Shown here: piece after piece, positions 7,701 through 16,302 of the stretch | Numbering within the stretch: the stretch's first letter is position 1 | How the letters are laid out: each line of letters begins with the position of its first letter | NCBI GenBank assembly: GCA_039818285.1 | Contig: JBCBUE010000012.1 | Span: forward strand, 1 to 61,430 | DNA length: 61,430 nt | DNA from: JBCBUE01 sp039818285 | GTDB taxonomy: Bacteria; Planctomycetota; Phycisphaerae; Phycisphaerales; Phycisphaeraceae | Reading direction: 5' to 3' | Notes under the pieces: model-generated | Database searches by the model: none | Seen by the model: only the letters and a program-made list of their open reading frames with translations | What the model was told of the DNA's origin: nothing | Translations under genes and position numbers: made by a program

Positions 7701-8909
7701 TCAGCCCCCGCCCACGCTCAGGAACAGCGGGATAATGAAGGCGTTCGCCAGGTCGATGAAGAAGGCACACACCAACGGCACAATGATGAACGCCCGCTTG
7801 GCCGCGCCGAAACGCTGTACCACGGCCGTCATGTTCGCGATCGCCGTCGGCGTCGCGCCCAGCGAGATGCCGCCGAACCCCGAACAGATCACCGCCGCCT
7901 CGTAGTTCCGCCCCATCAGCGGGAACACCAAGAACAGCGTGAACGCCACCGCGATCACGAACTGCGCCACCACGATCACCAGGATCGGCCCCGCCAACGC
8001 GGCGAGCGTCCAGACCTGCAGGTTCATCAGCGTCATCGACAGGAACACGCCCAGCGCCAGATCACTGATCAGCGCCAACGCCGGCTCACCCGCCGGCCAC
8101 TTCATCCGCTTGAACACCAACGGCACGGTATTCGTCAGGACGATGCCCCAGATCAGGCACGGCACGAACTGCGGCAGGAGCAACCCCGCCTCTTCGAGCC
8201 CCTCGCTCGTCGCAACACCGAAGCCGATCGCGATATGCAACACCAGCAGCGCCCGCAGCACGTCGAGGTAACCGATCTGCGTGGTGGCCTGCTCGTCGTA
8301 CGTCTCACCGATAATGGGCTGCTCGTCGGGCTCGTCGGCCTTGAGCGAATATCGATTAATCAGCAGCTTGGCGATCGGCCCGCCCATCAGGCTCGCGAGG
8401 ATGAGCCCGATGGTCGCGCAGGCGACGCCGATCTCGAGCGCGTTGGCGATGCCGTGCTCCTCGGCGATCCGCGGCGCCCAGGCGATGGCCGTGCCGTGCC
8501 CGCCGATGAACGACGCCGTCCCGCCCAGCACGCCCACCGCAGCCGGCTGCCCCGTCGCCGTCGCCGCCGCGAGCCCCGTGAGGTTCTGCACGAACATGTA
8601 CCCGATCGTCAGCGCGAGCAGGATCACCAGCGGCTTGCCGCCCGACAGCAGCAGCGACAGCCGGGCGTTGAGCCCGATCGCCGTGAAGAAGTACAGGATC
8701 AGCGCGTCCCGCGGCCCCAGGTCCATCCCGATCTCGACGCCGCCGGCGAAGTACACGATCGCCAGCAGGATCGACATGATCAGCCCGCCGGTCACCGGCT
8801 CGGGGATGTTGTACTCCCGCAGCGGGCCCCACTTGCTGTTGAGCCACTTGCCCAGGAACAGCGTCACGATCCCGAGGTTGAACGCCTGGAAGCCGTCGAG
8901 CTCAAACAC
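7701..8909 (-). CDS. gltS: Sodium/glutamate symporter
   Basis: 402 residues, about 10-12 membrane segments, the usual length for GltS, which imports glutamate with sodium across the inner membrane. Two inverted halves are visible, each with a glycine-rich re-entrant loop: GGTASFIGGHGTAIAW (about residues 129-144) and GFGGISLGATPTAIANM (about 343-359). The start is GTG at 8909. It converges with the SDR gene with a 28-base gap and has no co-oriented neighbour. Confidence 0.9.
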   Translation of the reverse strand: MFELDGFQAFNLGIVTLFLGKWLNSKWGPLREYNIPEPVTGGLIMSILLAIVYFAGGVEIGMDLGPRDALILYFFTAIGLNARLSLLLSGGKPLVILLALTIGYMFVQNLTGLAAATATGQPAAVGVLGGTASFIGGHGTAIAWAPRIAEEHGIANALEIGVACATIGLILASLMGGPIAKLLINRYSLKADEPDEQPIIGETYDEQATTQIGYLDVLRALLVLHIAIGFGVATSEGLEEAGLLLPQFVPCLIWGIVLTNTVPLVFKRMKWPAGEPALALISDLALGVFLSMTLMNLQVWTLAALAGPILVIVVAQFVIAVAFTLFLVFPLMGRNYEAAVICSGFGGISLGATPTAIANMTAVVQRFGAAKRAFIIVPLVCAFFIDLANAFIIPLFLSVGGG

Positions 8910-9083
8910 GCCAACAAGCTACTCGAATAGCTACCCCGGTGGCCACCAAAACGCCCCGCCGCAAGGCGCGAACACGCGCTTCATAACGCATTGCTCATCG
9001 ATCACTTCCAAAGCCCGAACGGACTGCGATCGCGTGTTTCACGGCATGCTACGATCCCCGCCAGACCACCGGAGGTACAGACG

Positions 9084-9872
9084 ATGCCGGGTCCTTCAAG
9101 CCTTAACAACCTGCAACACATCGGGCGCGGACTGCTTCGCATGTCTCGGCTGGCCGTCTGCAGCCCGTTCGACAAGTCGTCGCGATGGGCTTACCTGCGG
9201 GCAAGCCATGCGCTCGACGTCTACCCCCGAACCCCGGGCCTGGAGCGTGTCTCTGCCAGCGAGCTGGTCTCGCCCGACATCGAGATCGCCCTGCAACGAA
9301 CCCACACGGAGCGGTGGCAGGTCAGCGTGACGGAACTCGCCACCATCGCCTCGCTGGCGAAGGATCGAGGCGCGAACCGGATCTTCGAGTTCGGCACGTT
9401 CGACGGGCGGACCACGCTCAACCTGCACCTCAATCGTCCGCAGGCCCAGATCCACACGATCGACTTCCCGCCGGACCAGCACACCCTGCCGGACGGCAAG
9501 ACGGCCGGCGAGCTGGTCACCGACGAGGCGTCGTCCGACGGCGGAGTCACCAAGCTGCACGGCAACACCCTGACCTACGACTTCACCCCCTATCTCGGGC
9601 AACAAGACTTCGTCTTCATCGATGCCGGGCACTCCTACCGCAACGCCAAGGCCGACACGACGACCGCGCTGCGCATGCTCGAAGGCAACGAAGGCGTCGT
9701 CCTCTGGCACGATTACGCCACCTGGCCGGGCGTGACCCGCGCGGTGGAAGAGACGCCCGCCACGGTCGCCTCGGACGCGTCCTTCCACTGGATCGCCGAC
9801 ACGACGCTCGCGGTCATGATCACCGCGCCGGATCAACCGCTTCGGCTCAAGCCGCAAGCCGCCGACTCCTGA
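9084..9872 (+). CDS. Class I SAM-dependent methyltransferase
   Basis: 262 residues. A glycine motif I region IFEFGTFDGRTTLNL (about residues 102-116), an acidic strand end HTIDFPPDQ, and QDFVFIDAGHSYRNAKADT (about 171-189) are the pattern of the Methyltransf_24 group, in which the conserved DxxH and later LWHDY (about 206-210) line the cofactor and metal site. GGAGGT at 9071-9076 with an 8-base spacer fixes the ATG at 9084. Substrates of such proteins are often sugars or small polyols, but nothing nearby identifies it here. Confidence 0.78.
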   Translation: MPGPSSLNNLQHIGRGLLRMSRLAVCSPFDKSSRWAYLRASHALDVYPRTPGLERVSASELVSPDIEIALQRTHTERWQVSVTELATIASLAKDRGANRIFEFGTFDGRTTLNLHLNRPQAQIHTIDFPPDQHTLPDGKTAGELVTDEASSDGGVTKLHGNTLTYDFTPYLGQQDFVFIDAGHSYRNAKADTTTALRMLEGNEGVVLWHDYATWPGVTRAVEETPATVASDASFHWIADTTLAVMITAPDQPLRLKPQAADS

Positions 9873-9960
9873 CCGCGACCCGGCGAGCCCCAATGCCGGT
9901 GAGCTATCGACTCCTCGGACCGAAGCGCGACGAGGCCCGGAGTTGCGGCCGAGCGAGCAA

Positions 9961-10265
9961 TGCAATCAGTGGCCGAGCGACACGCTGCTGAGCCTGTGCG
10001 TGCCGATCGCGTTCGCCGTGGCGTTCGCCGTGCTGCCACGGACGTACCCGGCCGCGATCCCCTACGTCGATCCCGCGATGGTCGTTATCGTCTGGAGGCC
10101 GAGGCCCGGGCCGTCGCCGATTAGCTCAACGCCAAGCACAAGGTCCACGTTATCTTCATTGGCCGGCAGCTCGAGGTCGAGGTAAACTTTTCTATCGATG
10201 ACAACCATGGCTTGACGGTCGCCGAGATGGACGTCCTGCGGCAACGATTCATCGAGATCGCGTAG
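9961..10265 (+). pseudogene. Remnant of a cation diffusion facilitator (CDF) transporter
   Basis: Two pieces of one gene are visible in different frames. The first (about 9961-10093) reads LLSLCVPIAFAVAF and YVDPAMVVIV, like the last membrane segments of CDF metal exporters. The second (10125-10265) reads LNAKHKVHVIFIGRQLEVEV and FSIDDNHGLTVAEM, ending RFIEIA and TAG, like the cytoplasmic metal-binding domain. The frames differ and a TAG (10122-10124) blocks the second. The middle of the gene is missing and no start is present, so this is a decayed fragment beside an AT-rich island. Confidence 0.6.
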
Positions 10266-10560
10266 TCGCTCAAGTAGCGGGCCGTGTCAGAATTCAGTGT
10301 CGGAAAGCTGTATAAGCATCCAGAAGGAACGCATGCATTGCGTGAGATACATCTCGATGGCTCACGCTGAATTATGGTAAGCATTACAATTCTCACACGT
10401 ATTCGATTCCAGTTTCGTGGTTATCGCGATCGATAAAACATACCAGATAGTAGATGAGGAGATTTCGCTAACACAAAACTTAATGTTCTGCATCTTGTCA
10501 ATTCCCGTGGTTCGAATTATCTTCCCATAAGCTCCAAAGCACTAGCAACTATGAGGTTAC
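10266..10560. other. AT-rich intergenic stretch
   Basis: About 295 bases with clearly lower GC than the surroundings, between the CDF remnant and the orphan gene at 10561. I see no supported gene, tRNA or direct repeat. GAGG (10552-10555) just before the ATG at 10561 is a likely ribosome binding site. The composition suggests acquired DNA together with the following gene. Confidence 0.4.
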
Positions 10561-11022
10561 ATGAGTATTGAATTAACGCTGTCAATGCTGGCATTTCTGA
10601 TGGCATTTGCTTCGCTTGTGTGGACCGTTGTCTCACACCGCCAACAGAGTCACGACGCATCTATATCTGCTGCGTTCCCGCTCATGGCGCAGGCGGAAAG
10701 CATGCTCAAAGAGATCCCAACCGCACTTCGTTTTCACAACGTTACTGAGGACGAGCTTCAGAGCTTTGGCCTGACTCATGAGGAATTCGCATATCTGTTG
10801 ATGAACTTTACAGCAGCAGGCATCTATTACAGAATGCACGACCCAAGCGATGAAAGCCCATTTCCAAAAGACTCTTACCGATATCAGATGCTTGCCAGTC
10901 CATCCACTCGACGCGCGTGGCCTATCCTGAAACGATTCATCAACACCGACATTGGAAACTATGCCAATAAGATTGAAAAAACAATTCTCATAATTGAGAC
11001 AACAGGAAAAGACGCAACCTAG
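10561..11022 (+). CDS. Orphan membrane-anchored protein in an AT-rich island
   Basis: 153 residues with one N-terminal membrane span (about 4-24, LTLSMLAFLMAFASLVWTVV) followed by a soluble helical domain. Recognisable stretches are LTHEEFAYLLMNFTAAGIYY and SYRYQMLASPSTRRAWPILK, the latter typical of small hypothetical proteins. I cannot name the family. Codon use is unlike the neighbours: many A- or T-ending codons (for instance AAA, ATT, TCT), in line with recent transfer. The GAGG ribosome binding site is 5 bases from the ATG. Confidence 0.65.
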   Translation: MSIELTLSMLAFLMAFASLVWTVVSHRQQSHDASISAAFPLMAQAESMLKEIPTALRFHNVTEDELQSFGLTHEEFAYLLMNFTAAGIYYRMHDPSDESPFPKDSYRYQMLASPSTRRAWPILKRFINTDIGNYANKIEKTILIIETTGKDAT

Positions 11023-11045
11023 CAATCAACGTGTGTGAGTAAACG

Positions 11046-11088
11046 AAGCCTGTGCGGGATGCTCTTCTCCAACAAACTAGGCTTTTTT
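11046..11088 (+). terminator. Possible rho-independent terminator
   Basis: AAGCCT (11046-11051) and AGGCTT (11079-11084) can pair, followed by four further T. The stem is only six base pairs and the loop is long (27 bases), so this is a weak terminator at best. It lies between the convergent stops of the orphan gene and icd. Confidence 0.35.
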
Positions 11089-11119
11089 CGCCAGCATCAG
11101 AGAACTCAGCGAGAAGGCT

Positions 11120-13369
11120 TTATAGAGTCAATACGCTGTCGAGTGTCTGGCTCGGCTGCATCGCTAGGCCGGCTTTGTAGTCGTCCATAAAGTAATACCC
11201 GCCGAGGTCGGCGGGTTGGCCTTGCGTGGCGTCGATCTCGGCGAGGATGTCTGCCTCGTTCGCGGCGAGCTGGTCGGCGAGGGAGGTGAACGCGGCCTTC
11301 AGCTCGGCCGAGGCGGCGTCTTTTTCGTCCAACGCGGCGAGGGCCTGGGCCCAGTAGAGGGCGAGGTAGACGTGGCTGCCGCGGTTGTCGAGTTGGCCGA
11401 CCTTGCGGAGGGGGGACTTGCCCTCGTTCAATAGTTTGGTGGTGGCGTTGCTGAGGGCGTCGGCGATGAGCTTGGCTTTGGGGTTGTTGGTCTTTTGGCC
11501 GAGCTCTTCGATGGAGACGGCCAGGGCGAGGAACTCGCCGAGGGAGTCCCAGCGGAGGTGGCCTTCGGCGACGAACTGCTGGACGTGCTTGGGGGCCGAG
11601 CCGCCGGCGCCGGTTTCGTAGAGCCCGCCGCCGGCGAGGAGCGGGACGATGGAGAGCATCTTGGCGGAGGTGCCGAGCTCGAGGATGGGGAAGAGGTCGG
11701 TGAGGTAGTCGCGGAGGACGTTGCCGGTGACGGAGATGGTGTCGAGGCCGTCCTTGCAGCGTTGGAGGGCGTGCTTCGTGGCGTCGACGGGGGGCATGAT
11801 CTCGATCGTGAGGCCTGCCGTGTCGTGGTCCTTGAGGTAGGCGTTGACTTTCTCGATGAGCTGGGCGTCGTGGGCGCGTTCGCGGTTGAGCCAGAACACG
11901 GCGGGCGAGCCGGTGAGGCGGGCGCGGGTGACGGCGAGCTTGACCCAGTCGCGGATGGCGACGTCCTTGGTCTGGCACATGCGCCAGATGTCGCCGGGCG
12001 CGACGTCGTGCTCGAAGAGGATGTTGCTGCCGCCGGTGACGCCGGAGGTCTCGACGACCCGGACTTTGCCGGCGGCGGGGATCTCGAAGGTCTTGTCGTG
12101 GCTGCCGTATTCCTCGGCTTTCTTGGCCATGAGGCCGACATTGGCGACCGAGCCCATGGTGGCGGGGTCGAACGCACCGTTGGCTTTGCAGAACTCGATC
12201 GTGGCCTGATAGACGCCGGCGTAGGAGCGGTCGGGGATGACGGCCTTGGTGTCGGCGGGGTTGCCATCGGGTCCCCACATCTGCCCGGAGTTGCGGATCA
12301 TCGCGGGCATGGAGGCGTCGATGATGATGTCGGAGGGCACGTGCAGGTTGGTGATGCCGCGGTCGGAGTCGACCATGGCCATGGGGGGTTGGTGGGCGTA
12401 GATCGCCTCGATGGCGGCCTCGATCTCGGCTTGGGTCGTGGCATCGAGAGAGGCGAGCTTGCTAAGGACGTCGCCGAAGCCGTTGTTGGGGTTGACGCCC
12501 GCCCCCCGGAATGCGTCTTCGTACTTCGCGAACAGCTCGCGGTAGAAAACCTTGACGCAGTGGCCGAAGATGATGGGGTCGGAGACCTTCATCATGGTGG
12601 CCTTCATGTGCAGGGAGAAGAGAACACCGTGCTGTTTGGCGTCGGCGATCTGCTCGGCGAGAAAGGCCTCGAGGGCGGCGGCGCGCATGCGGGCGGCGTC
12701 GATGACCTCGTCTTGTTCAAGGGTGATGTTGTCCTTGAGGACGGTTTCGCTGCCGTCGTCGCCGACGTGAACGATCTTGACGGTGGTGGCTTGCGGGCAG
12801 GTGTGGGATTGCTCGGAACCAAAAAAATCGTCGCCGGTCATCGAGGCGACGTGGGACCTGGAGTCGGGGGACCAGGCGCCCATGCTGTGCGGGTGGGCCT
12901 GGGCGTAGGCCTTGACGGGGGCGGCGACGCGGCGGTCGGAGTTGCCCTCGCGGAGGACGGGGTTGACGGCGGAGCCGAGCACCTTGGCGTAGGTGGCCTT
13001 GGCGGTCTCTTCCTCGGGGGTCGCGGGGTCGGCGGGGTAGTCGGGGACGGCGTAGCCCTGGGCCTGCAGTTCGGCGATGGCGGCGGTGAGCTGGGGGATG
13101 GAGGCGGAGATGTTGGGCAGCTTGATGACGTTGGCGTCGGGCGTCTTGCAGAGGGCGCCGAGCTCGGCGAGGGCATCCGGGACGCGCTGCTCGGGCGTGA
13201 GGTGCTCGGGGAAATGAGCGAGGATGCGGCCGGCGAGGGAGATGTCCTTGAGCTCGACGTCGATGCCGGCGGCGGCGACGAAGCGGCGGATGATGGGCAG
13301 CAGGGAGTAGGTCGCGAGGGCGGGGGCCTCGTCGGTCTTGGTGTAGATAATGGTGGGGGTGGTGGTCAT
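11120..13369 (-). CDS. icd: NADP-dependent isocitrate dehydrogenase, monomeric type
   Basis: 749 residues, the size of the monomeric (IDH-II, about 740) enzymes that oxidise isocitrate to 2-oxoglutarate with NADP in the TCA cycle. Family stretches are present throughout: MTTTPTIIYTKTDEAPALAT at the N-terminus, LREGNSDRRVAAPVK (substrate-binding SNSDRR-type motif, about residues 127-141), HSMGAWSPDSRSHV, HMKATMMKVSDPIIFGH, HVPSDIIIDASMPAMIRNSG, WLNRERAHDAQLI and GGYYFMD near the C-terminus. The ATG at 13369 starts exactly at the family N-terminus; an upstream in-frame ATG adds 19 residues without similarity. A candidate promoter lies 40-70 bases upstream. Confidence 0.96.
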   Translation of the reverse strand: MTTTPTIIYTKTDEAPALATYSLLPIIRRFVAAAGIDVELKDISLAGRILAHFPEHLTPEQRVPDALAELGALCKTPDANVIKLPNISASIPQLTAAIAELQAQGYAVPDYPADPATPEEETAKATYAKVLGSAVNPVLREGNSDRRVAAPVKAYAQAHPHSMGAWSPDSRSHVASMTGDDFFGSEQSHTCPQATTVKIVHVGDDGSETVLKDNITLEQDEVIDAARMRAAALEAFLAEQIADAKQHGVLFSLHMKATMMKVSDPIIFGHCVKVFYRELFAKYEDAFRGAGVNPNNGFGDVLSKLASLDATTQAEIEAAIEAIYAHQPPMAMVDSDRGITNLHVPSDIIIDASMPAMIRNSGQMWGPDGNPADTKAVIPDRSYAGVYQATIEFCKANGAFDPATMGSVANVGLMAKKAEEYGSHDKTFEIPAAGKVRVVETSGVTGGSNILFEHDVAPGDIWRMCQTKDVAIRDWVKLAVTRARLTGSPAVFWLNRERAHDAQLIEKVNAYLKDHDTAGLTIEIMPPVDATKHALQRCKDGLDTISVTGNVLRDYLTDLFPILELGTSAKMLSIVPLLAGGGLYETGAGGSAPKHVQQFVAEGHLRWDSLGEFLALAVSIEELGQKTNNPKAKLIADALSNATTKLLNEGKSPLRKVGQLDNRGSHVYLALYWAQALAALDEKDAASAELKAAFTSLADQLAANEADILAEIDATQGQPADLGGYYFMDDYKAGLAMQPSQTLDSVLTL

Positions 13370-13408
13370 GCGGGCGCAGCGTCTCGGGGATGGACAAGGA
13401 GGCTGAGC

Positions 13409-13436
13409 ATTATGGACCTTTGCCAAGTGGTCACAA
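13409..13436 (-). promoter_or_regulatory. Candidate promoter of icd
   Basis: On the minus strand TTGTGA (13436-13431) and CATAAT (13414-13409) are separated by 16 bases, a fair match to the housekeeping sigma consensus (4/6 and 5/6). The start of transcription would fall about 33 bases before the icd ATG. Confidence 0.4.
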
Positions 13437-13552
13437 GTGGCGACCGAGGGAAGGCGACAGCCGGCGTTCGAGGGGCACGCGCGGGGTGATCAAGGGCGGT
13501 TTTTGGCGGCCAAGGCGTGCCGTCCTTTGGGGACCGCCGCGGGGCCTGTCGC

Positions 13553-14560
13553 TCAGCCGGGCCGTATCGCCTTGTTCCGCACGCCGAGGCGTCCGAGGGT
13601 GCTGCGGGCGTGCCATCGGGCGACGTCGCGGGCTTTCATGCGACGGTGCCGGTAGTGCGCGTGGGCCGCGTCCAGCCACAGCCCCAACCCTCGCCGCGTT
13701 AGACGCAGAGTCTTTCTCGCGTCAGGGTAGCCGTGAGCGACGAGTTCGCGGCGCATGACGGCGTCGAGGCGTTCGAGCGTGCCGGCGTCCGTGCCGCGTT
13801 TCCAGACGGCGATGCGATCCCGGTCCAACGCCTTGGCGGCCTGATTCTTCCAGCTCATCTCGCGCCGGGAAAACACCTCGGTACCGCCGGCCTCGGGGTC
13901 GAGCTGCCGCTCGTCGAACGCGACGCCTAGAAACGCGTCGACGCGGCCGAGCGTTTCATAGGGATCGGCGAGCAGGTCCTCGTACCGCACCAACAGGAAG
14001 CGCTTCGCGTGACGTCGGGCTAAACGACGGGCGATCCGCGACTGCTGGACCCATCGCGCCGCATGGGCCATCAGGTCGCTGTGAATCCAGTCGACTTGCA
14101 TCAGCGACTGGGCGACATCCCGTCCGTCGCGGACGATGCCGACGATTCGAGCGTCCGGGAACCACCGATAGAGCAGGCGCGTGTACTCCAGATGCATGGG
14201 CGTCTTCTCGCCCACGCGCTCGACGCCGACACCGCGGCCGTGCGTCTCGAGCACCGCTTTGAGCAGCCAGCTCGGCTCGCAGGGATGACGCCGGAAGCAA
14301 TCCAGCAACCTCTCGCGATCCATTTCCAAGTCCGCCATCAGCGAGGTCGCGAGAAGGCAGTCCACTTGGGCTTCGTGGGTCCGGTGAGCCATTCGCAGGT
14401 ACGGCAACGCCTTGTTGATGAAGTGCGTCTCGCGGGTCACCGCGAGCTCAGGATGCCGATCGAGCATCACGGACAACAGCGTCGTGCCGGACCTCGCACA
14501 ACCAACGACAAAGAATGGGTCGTCGGGCCTCGTCGGTTCGACGTGCAGGTGATCTGTCAC
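13553..14560 (-). CDS. Sulfotransferase family protein
   Basis: 335 residues. It would transfer sulfate from PAPS to an unknown acceptor. The 5'-phosphosulfate loop is GCARSGTTLLSVMLDRHPEL near the N-terminus (about residues 19-38), and the 3'-phosphate-binding segment is IVGIVRDGRDVAQSL (about 142-156). The later motif RFLLVRYEDLLADP fits the Sulfotransfer_3 group. The GTG at 14560 has GGAG 7 bases upstream and leaves a 106-base gap to the divergent gene at 14667. An ATG at 14683 would overlap that gene by 17 bases and add 41 residues without family similarity. Confidence 0.85.
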   Translation of the reverse strand: MTDHLHVEPTRPDDPFFVVGCARSGTTLLSVMLDRHPELAVTRETHFINKALPYLRMAHRTHEAQVDCLLATSLMADLEMDRERLLDCFRRHPCEPSWLLKAVLETHGRGVGVERVGEKTPMHLEYTRLLYRWFPDARIVGIVRDGRDVAQSLMQVDWIHSDLMAHAARWVQQSRIARRLARRHAKRFLLVRYEDLLADPYETLGRVDAFLGVAFDERQLDPEAGGTEVFSRREMSWKNQAAKALDRDRIAVWKRGTDAGTLERLDAVMRRELVAHGYPDARKTLRLTRRGLGLWLDAAHAHYRHRRMKARDVARWHARSTLGRLGVRNKAIRPG

Positions 14561-14666
14561 TGGAACGCTCCGATCGACCGCCTGCAGCCCTTGGAACGAA
14601 GGTACGCTCCATGCGCCCCGAGCAGGATAGCGGTAGCATCCAAAGCCTCGACCTCGGAGTTCATTT

Positions 14667-14990
14667 ATGGCCCTGATCGGCATCTACGGCGAGCACACGG
14701 TCGAGCACTGCCCGCTCAACAACCCGGAGGTCGCCCGCCGGATCGTCGCCTTCGGCGAGCACGACCCCGGCGAGTTGCTGGCCCGACACGGGATCGAGCG
14801 GATCGTCAGCCAGTACCACTCGGCCCTCGAGCATACCTTCCTCTGGGTCGTCGAGGCGGCGGACGTGCACGGCGTGCAGGCGTTCTGCGTCGAGGGCGGG
14901 CTGGCCGCGTTCAACACCCTCAGGATCGTCCCGCTGATCACGTTCGCCGACCACGTCGTCCCCGAAGCCAAGCGGATTCACGACCTTTAG
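14667..14990 (+). CDS. Small conserved protein of unknown function
   Basis: 107 residues, no signal or membrane span. It has a compact pattern: LIGIYGEHTVEHCPLNN, ELLARHGIERIVSQYHSALE, HTFLWVVEAAD, and FNTLRIVPLITFADHVVPEA. Short proteins of this kind, with a ferredoxin-like fold and a repeated H-x-C/Y-H pattern, occur in bacteria and archaea, but I cannot name the family with certainty. The Cys and several His residues could bind metal, which is inference. The divergent neighbour is the sulfotransferase. Confidence 0.65.
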   Translation: MALIGIYGEHTVEHCPLNNPEVARRIVAFGEHDPGELLARHGIERIVSQYHSALEHTFLWVVEAADVHGVQAFCVEGGLAAFNTLRIVPLITFADHVVPEAKRIHDL

Positions 14991-15068
14991 CGGTTATCAT
15001 GGAGCTGTCGGCCACGCCGCGCCGTAGCCGCAGAACACCGGCGATCCCGCCCGCGTAATACTCTCGCT

Positions 15069-15245
15069 ATGTACGTCCTCCTCGCCCTGCTCGGCTATCT
15101 CGCGTTCCTCGGCGCCGGCCTTTGCCTGCTCGCGCTCACCGCGCCGCGGGACATGATCCACCGCGACCCGCTCCGCCAGCGCGAAGAGCGGGGGGCCATC
15201 TATTACCACCTCGACACCGACCGCCGCATAGGCCAGAGCCTCTAG
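15069..15245 (+). CDS. Small single-span membrane protein (58 aa)
   Basis: ATG 15069 to TAG 15243-15245 encodes 58 residues: a hydrophobic N-terminus (YVLLALLGYLAFLGAGLCLL) and a charged, hydrophilic tail (PRDMIHRDPLRQREERGAIY). One membrane segment with the tail in the cytoplasm is expected. No clear ribosome binding site. The ordered codon use and the amphipathic layout favour a real gene over chance, but there is no known homologue I can name. Confidence 0.45.
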   Translation: MYVLLALLGYLAFLGAGLCLLALTAPRDMIHRDPLRQREERGAIYYHLDTDRRIGQSL

Positions 15246-15290
15246 CCACGCGACGGTCGGGGACGAGACGGCGGATTCACGCCTTGCGCC

Positions 15291-16100
15291 TCAGGCGAGG
15301 TCGAACCACAACGCCTGGGCGTCGACCGACGCGGTCAGAGTGACCTCGATCGGCGCTTCACCGGCGGCGTTGTCGATCGACAACGCGTCGCCCGCGCCAA
15401 GGGCCTGACCGACCGTTCCGTCGGCGGTGGTCGCATCGGCCGAGCCGGTCGCCAGATGGACGTAGGCGTGTCGGCCGGGCTCGACCGCAACGGTCACCGA
15501 TTGGTCGGCGGCGACGTCCGCGACGCTCAGCGACGCGTCCTGAGCGATCGGCATGGCGCCGGGCGCCTGGGCCTGGCGGGTGTCGTCGATCGCCAGGGCC
15601 TGCCAGCGGTTGGCCCGGCCGGCGGCATCAAACGACTGCTGCAGGTAGCGCGGGGCGGCGCCCGCCACGCGGGGCTCGATCCACACCTGCAGGAAGTGCA
15701 CGCGCTGAGCGTCGGAGGCGTTGAACTCCGAGTGGCGGATGCCCGTGCCGGCGGTCATGGCCTGCAGCTCGCCGGGGGCGAGGGTCTGCAGGTTGCCCAG
15801 CGAGTCGCCGTGCTTGAGGGCGCCGTCGAGGACCCAGGTGAGGATCTCCATGTCGCGGTGCGGGTGCTCGCCGAAGCCCTGGTCGGGCTCGACGACGTCG
15901 TCGTTGATGACGCGCAGCGATCGGTAGCCGCGGTTGGCGGGGTGGTCGTGGGCGCCGAAGGCGAAGCTGTGCTTGGAGTGCAGCCAGCCGATCTCGGTGC
16001 GGAACCGGGCGTCGGCGGGCCGGTATGTGACGGCCGGGTGGCCGGTGGCCCGCTCGAACGGGGCGGTGGGCGTGCGTGGGGTCTGGGTGGCGGTGGTCAC
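15291..16100 (-). CDS. Pirin-family bicupin (YhhW-like)
   Basis: 269 residues. The N-terminal cupin has the iron-binding pattern FGEHPHRDMEILTWVLDGAL with a later TAGTGIRHSEFN segment, giving the two His of HPHRD, the Glu, and the His of RHSE, as in bacterial pirins with quercetinase-like activity. The second cupin (about residues 175-269) is degenerate, as usual. Pirins of this group oxidise flavonoids in vitro; physiological substrates are mostly unknown. It is divergent from an MFS transporter, with a palindromic site between them, which suggests shared control by a repressor that senses an aromatic or similar compound. Confidence 0.88.
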   Translation of the reverse strand: MTTATQTPRTPTAPFERATGHPAVTYRPADARFRTEIGWLHSKHSFAFGAHDHPANRGYRSLRVINDDVVEPDQGFGEHPHRDMEILTWVLDGALKHGDSLGNLQTLAPGELQAMTAGTGIRHSEFNASDAQRVHFLQVWIEPRVAGAAPRYLQQSFDAAGRANRWQALAIDDTRQAQAPGAMPIAQDASLSVADVAADQSVTVAVEPGRHAYVHLATGSADATTADGTVGQALGAGDALSIDNAAGEAPIEVTLTASVDAQALWFDLA

Positions 16101-16164
16101 GGGCGATCTCCTGGTTGGAGGGTATGTCGGTAGACGCCGGCCTCGATGGCTCGGCGAGGGGTAA

Positions 16165-16184
16165 ATAGTTGTTTAAACAATTAT
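16165..16184. promoter_or_regulatory. Palindromic operator candidate between pirin and MFS genes
   Basis: The core TTGTTTAAACAA (16169-16180) is a perfect 12-base palindrome, extended to 20 bases (ATAGTTGTTTAAACAATTAT) with one mismatched pair. It stands out as AT-rich in a GC-rich gap. Sites of this form are typical for dimeric MarR- or TetR-type repressors. It lies 65 bases upstream of the pirin start and about 120 bases upstream of the transporter. Confidence 0.6.
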
Positions 16185-16302
16185 ATTCCCGCTCTCTCGC
16201 GGAGGTCGGCCTCGCGTGCCGGTTTGTCGCGCCGGCCCGGATGGCGGATGATCTCGCGGCCCCGCTCGGGGCCAGAGCCGCTTCTCTTCGATGAGGACCC
16301 CG

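Noticed and set aside
11495..13489. 664-residue Gly/Asp/Val-rich frame opposite icd
   Set aside because: Shadow of the isocitrate dehydrogenase gene; repetitive composition and no domain.
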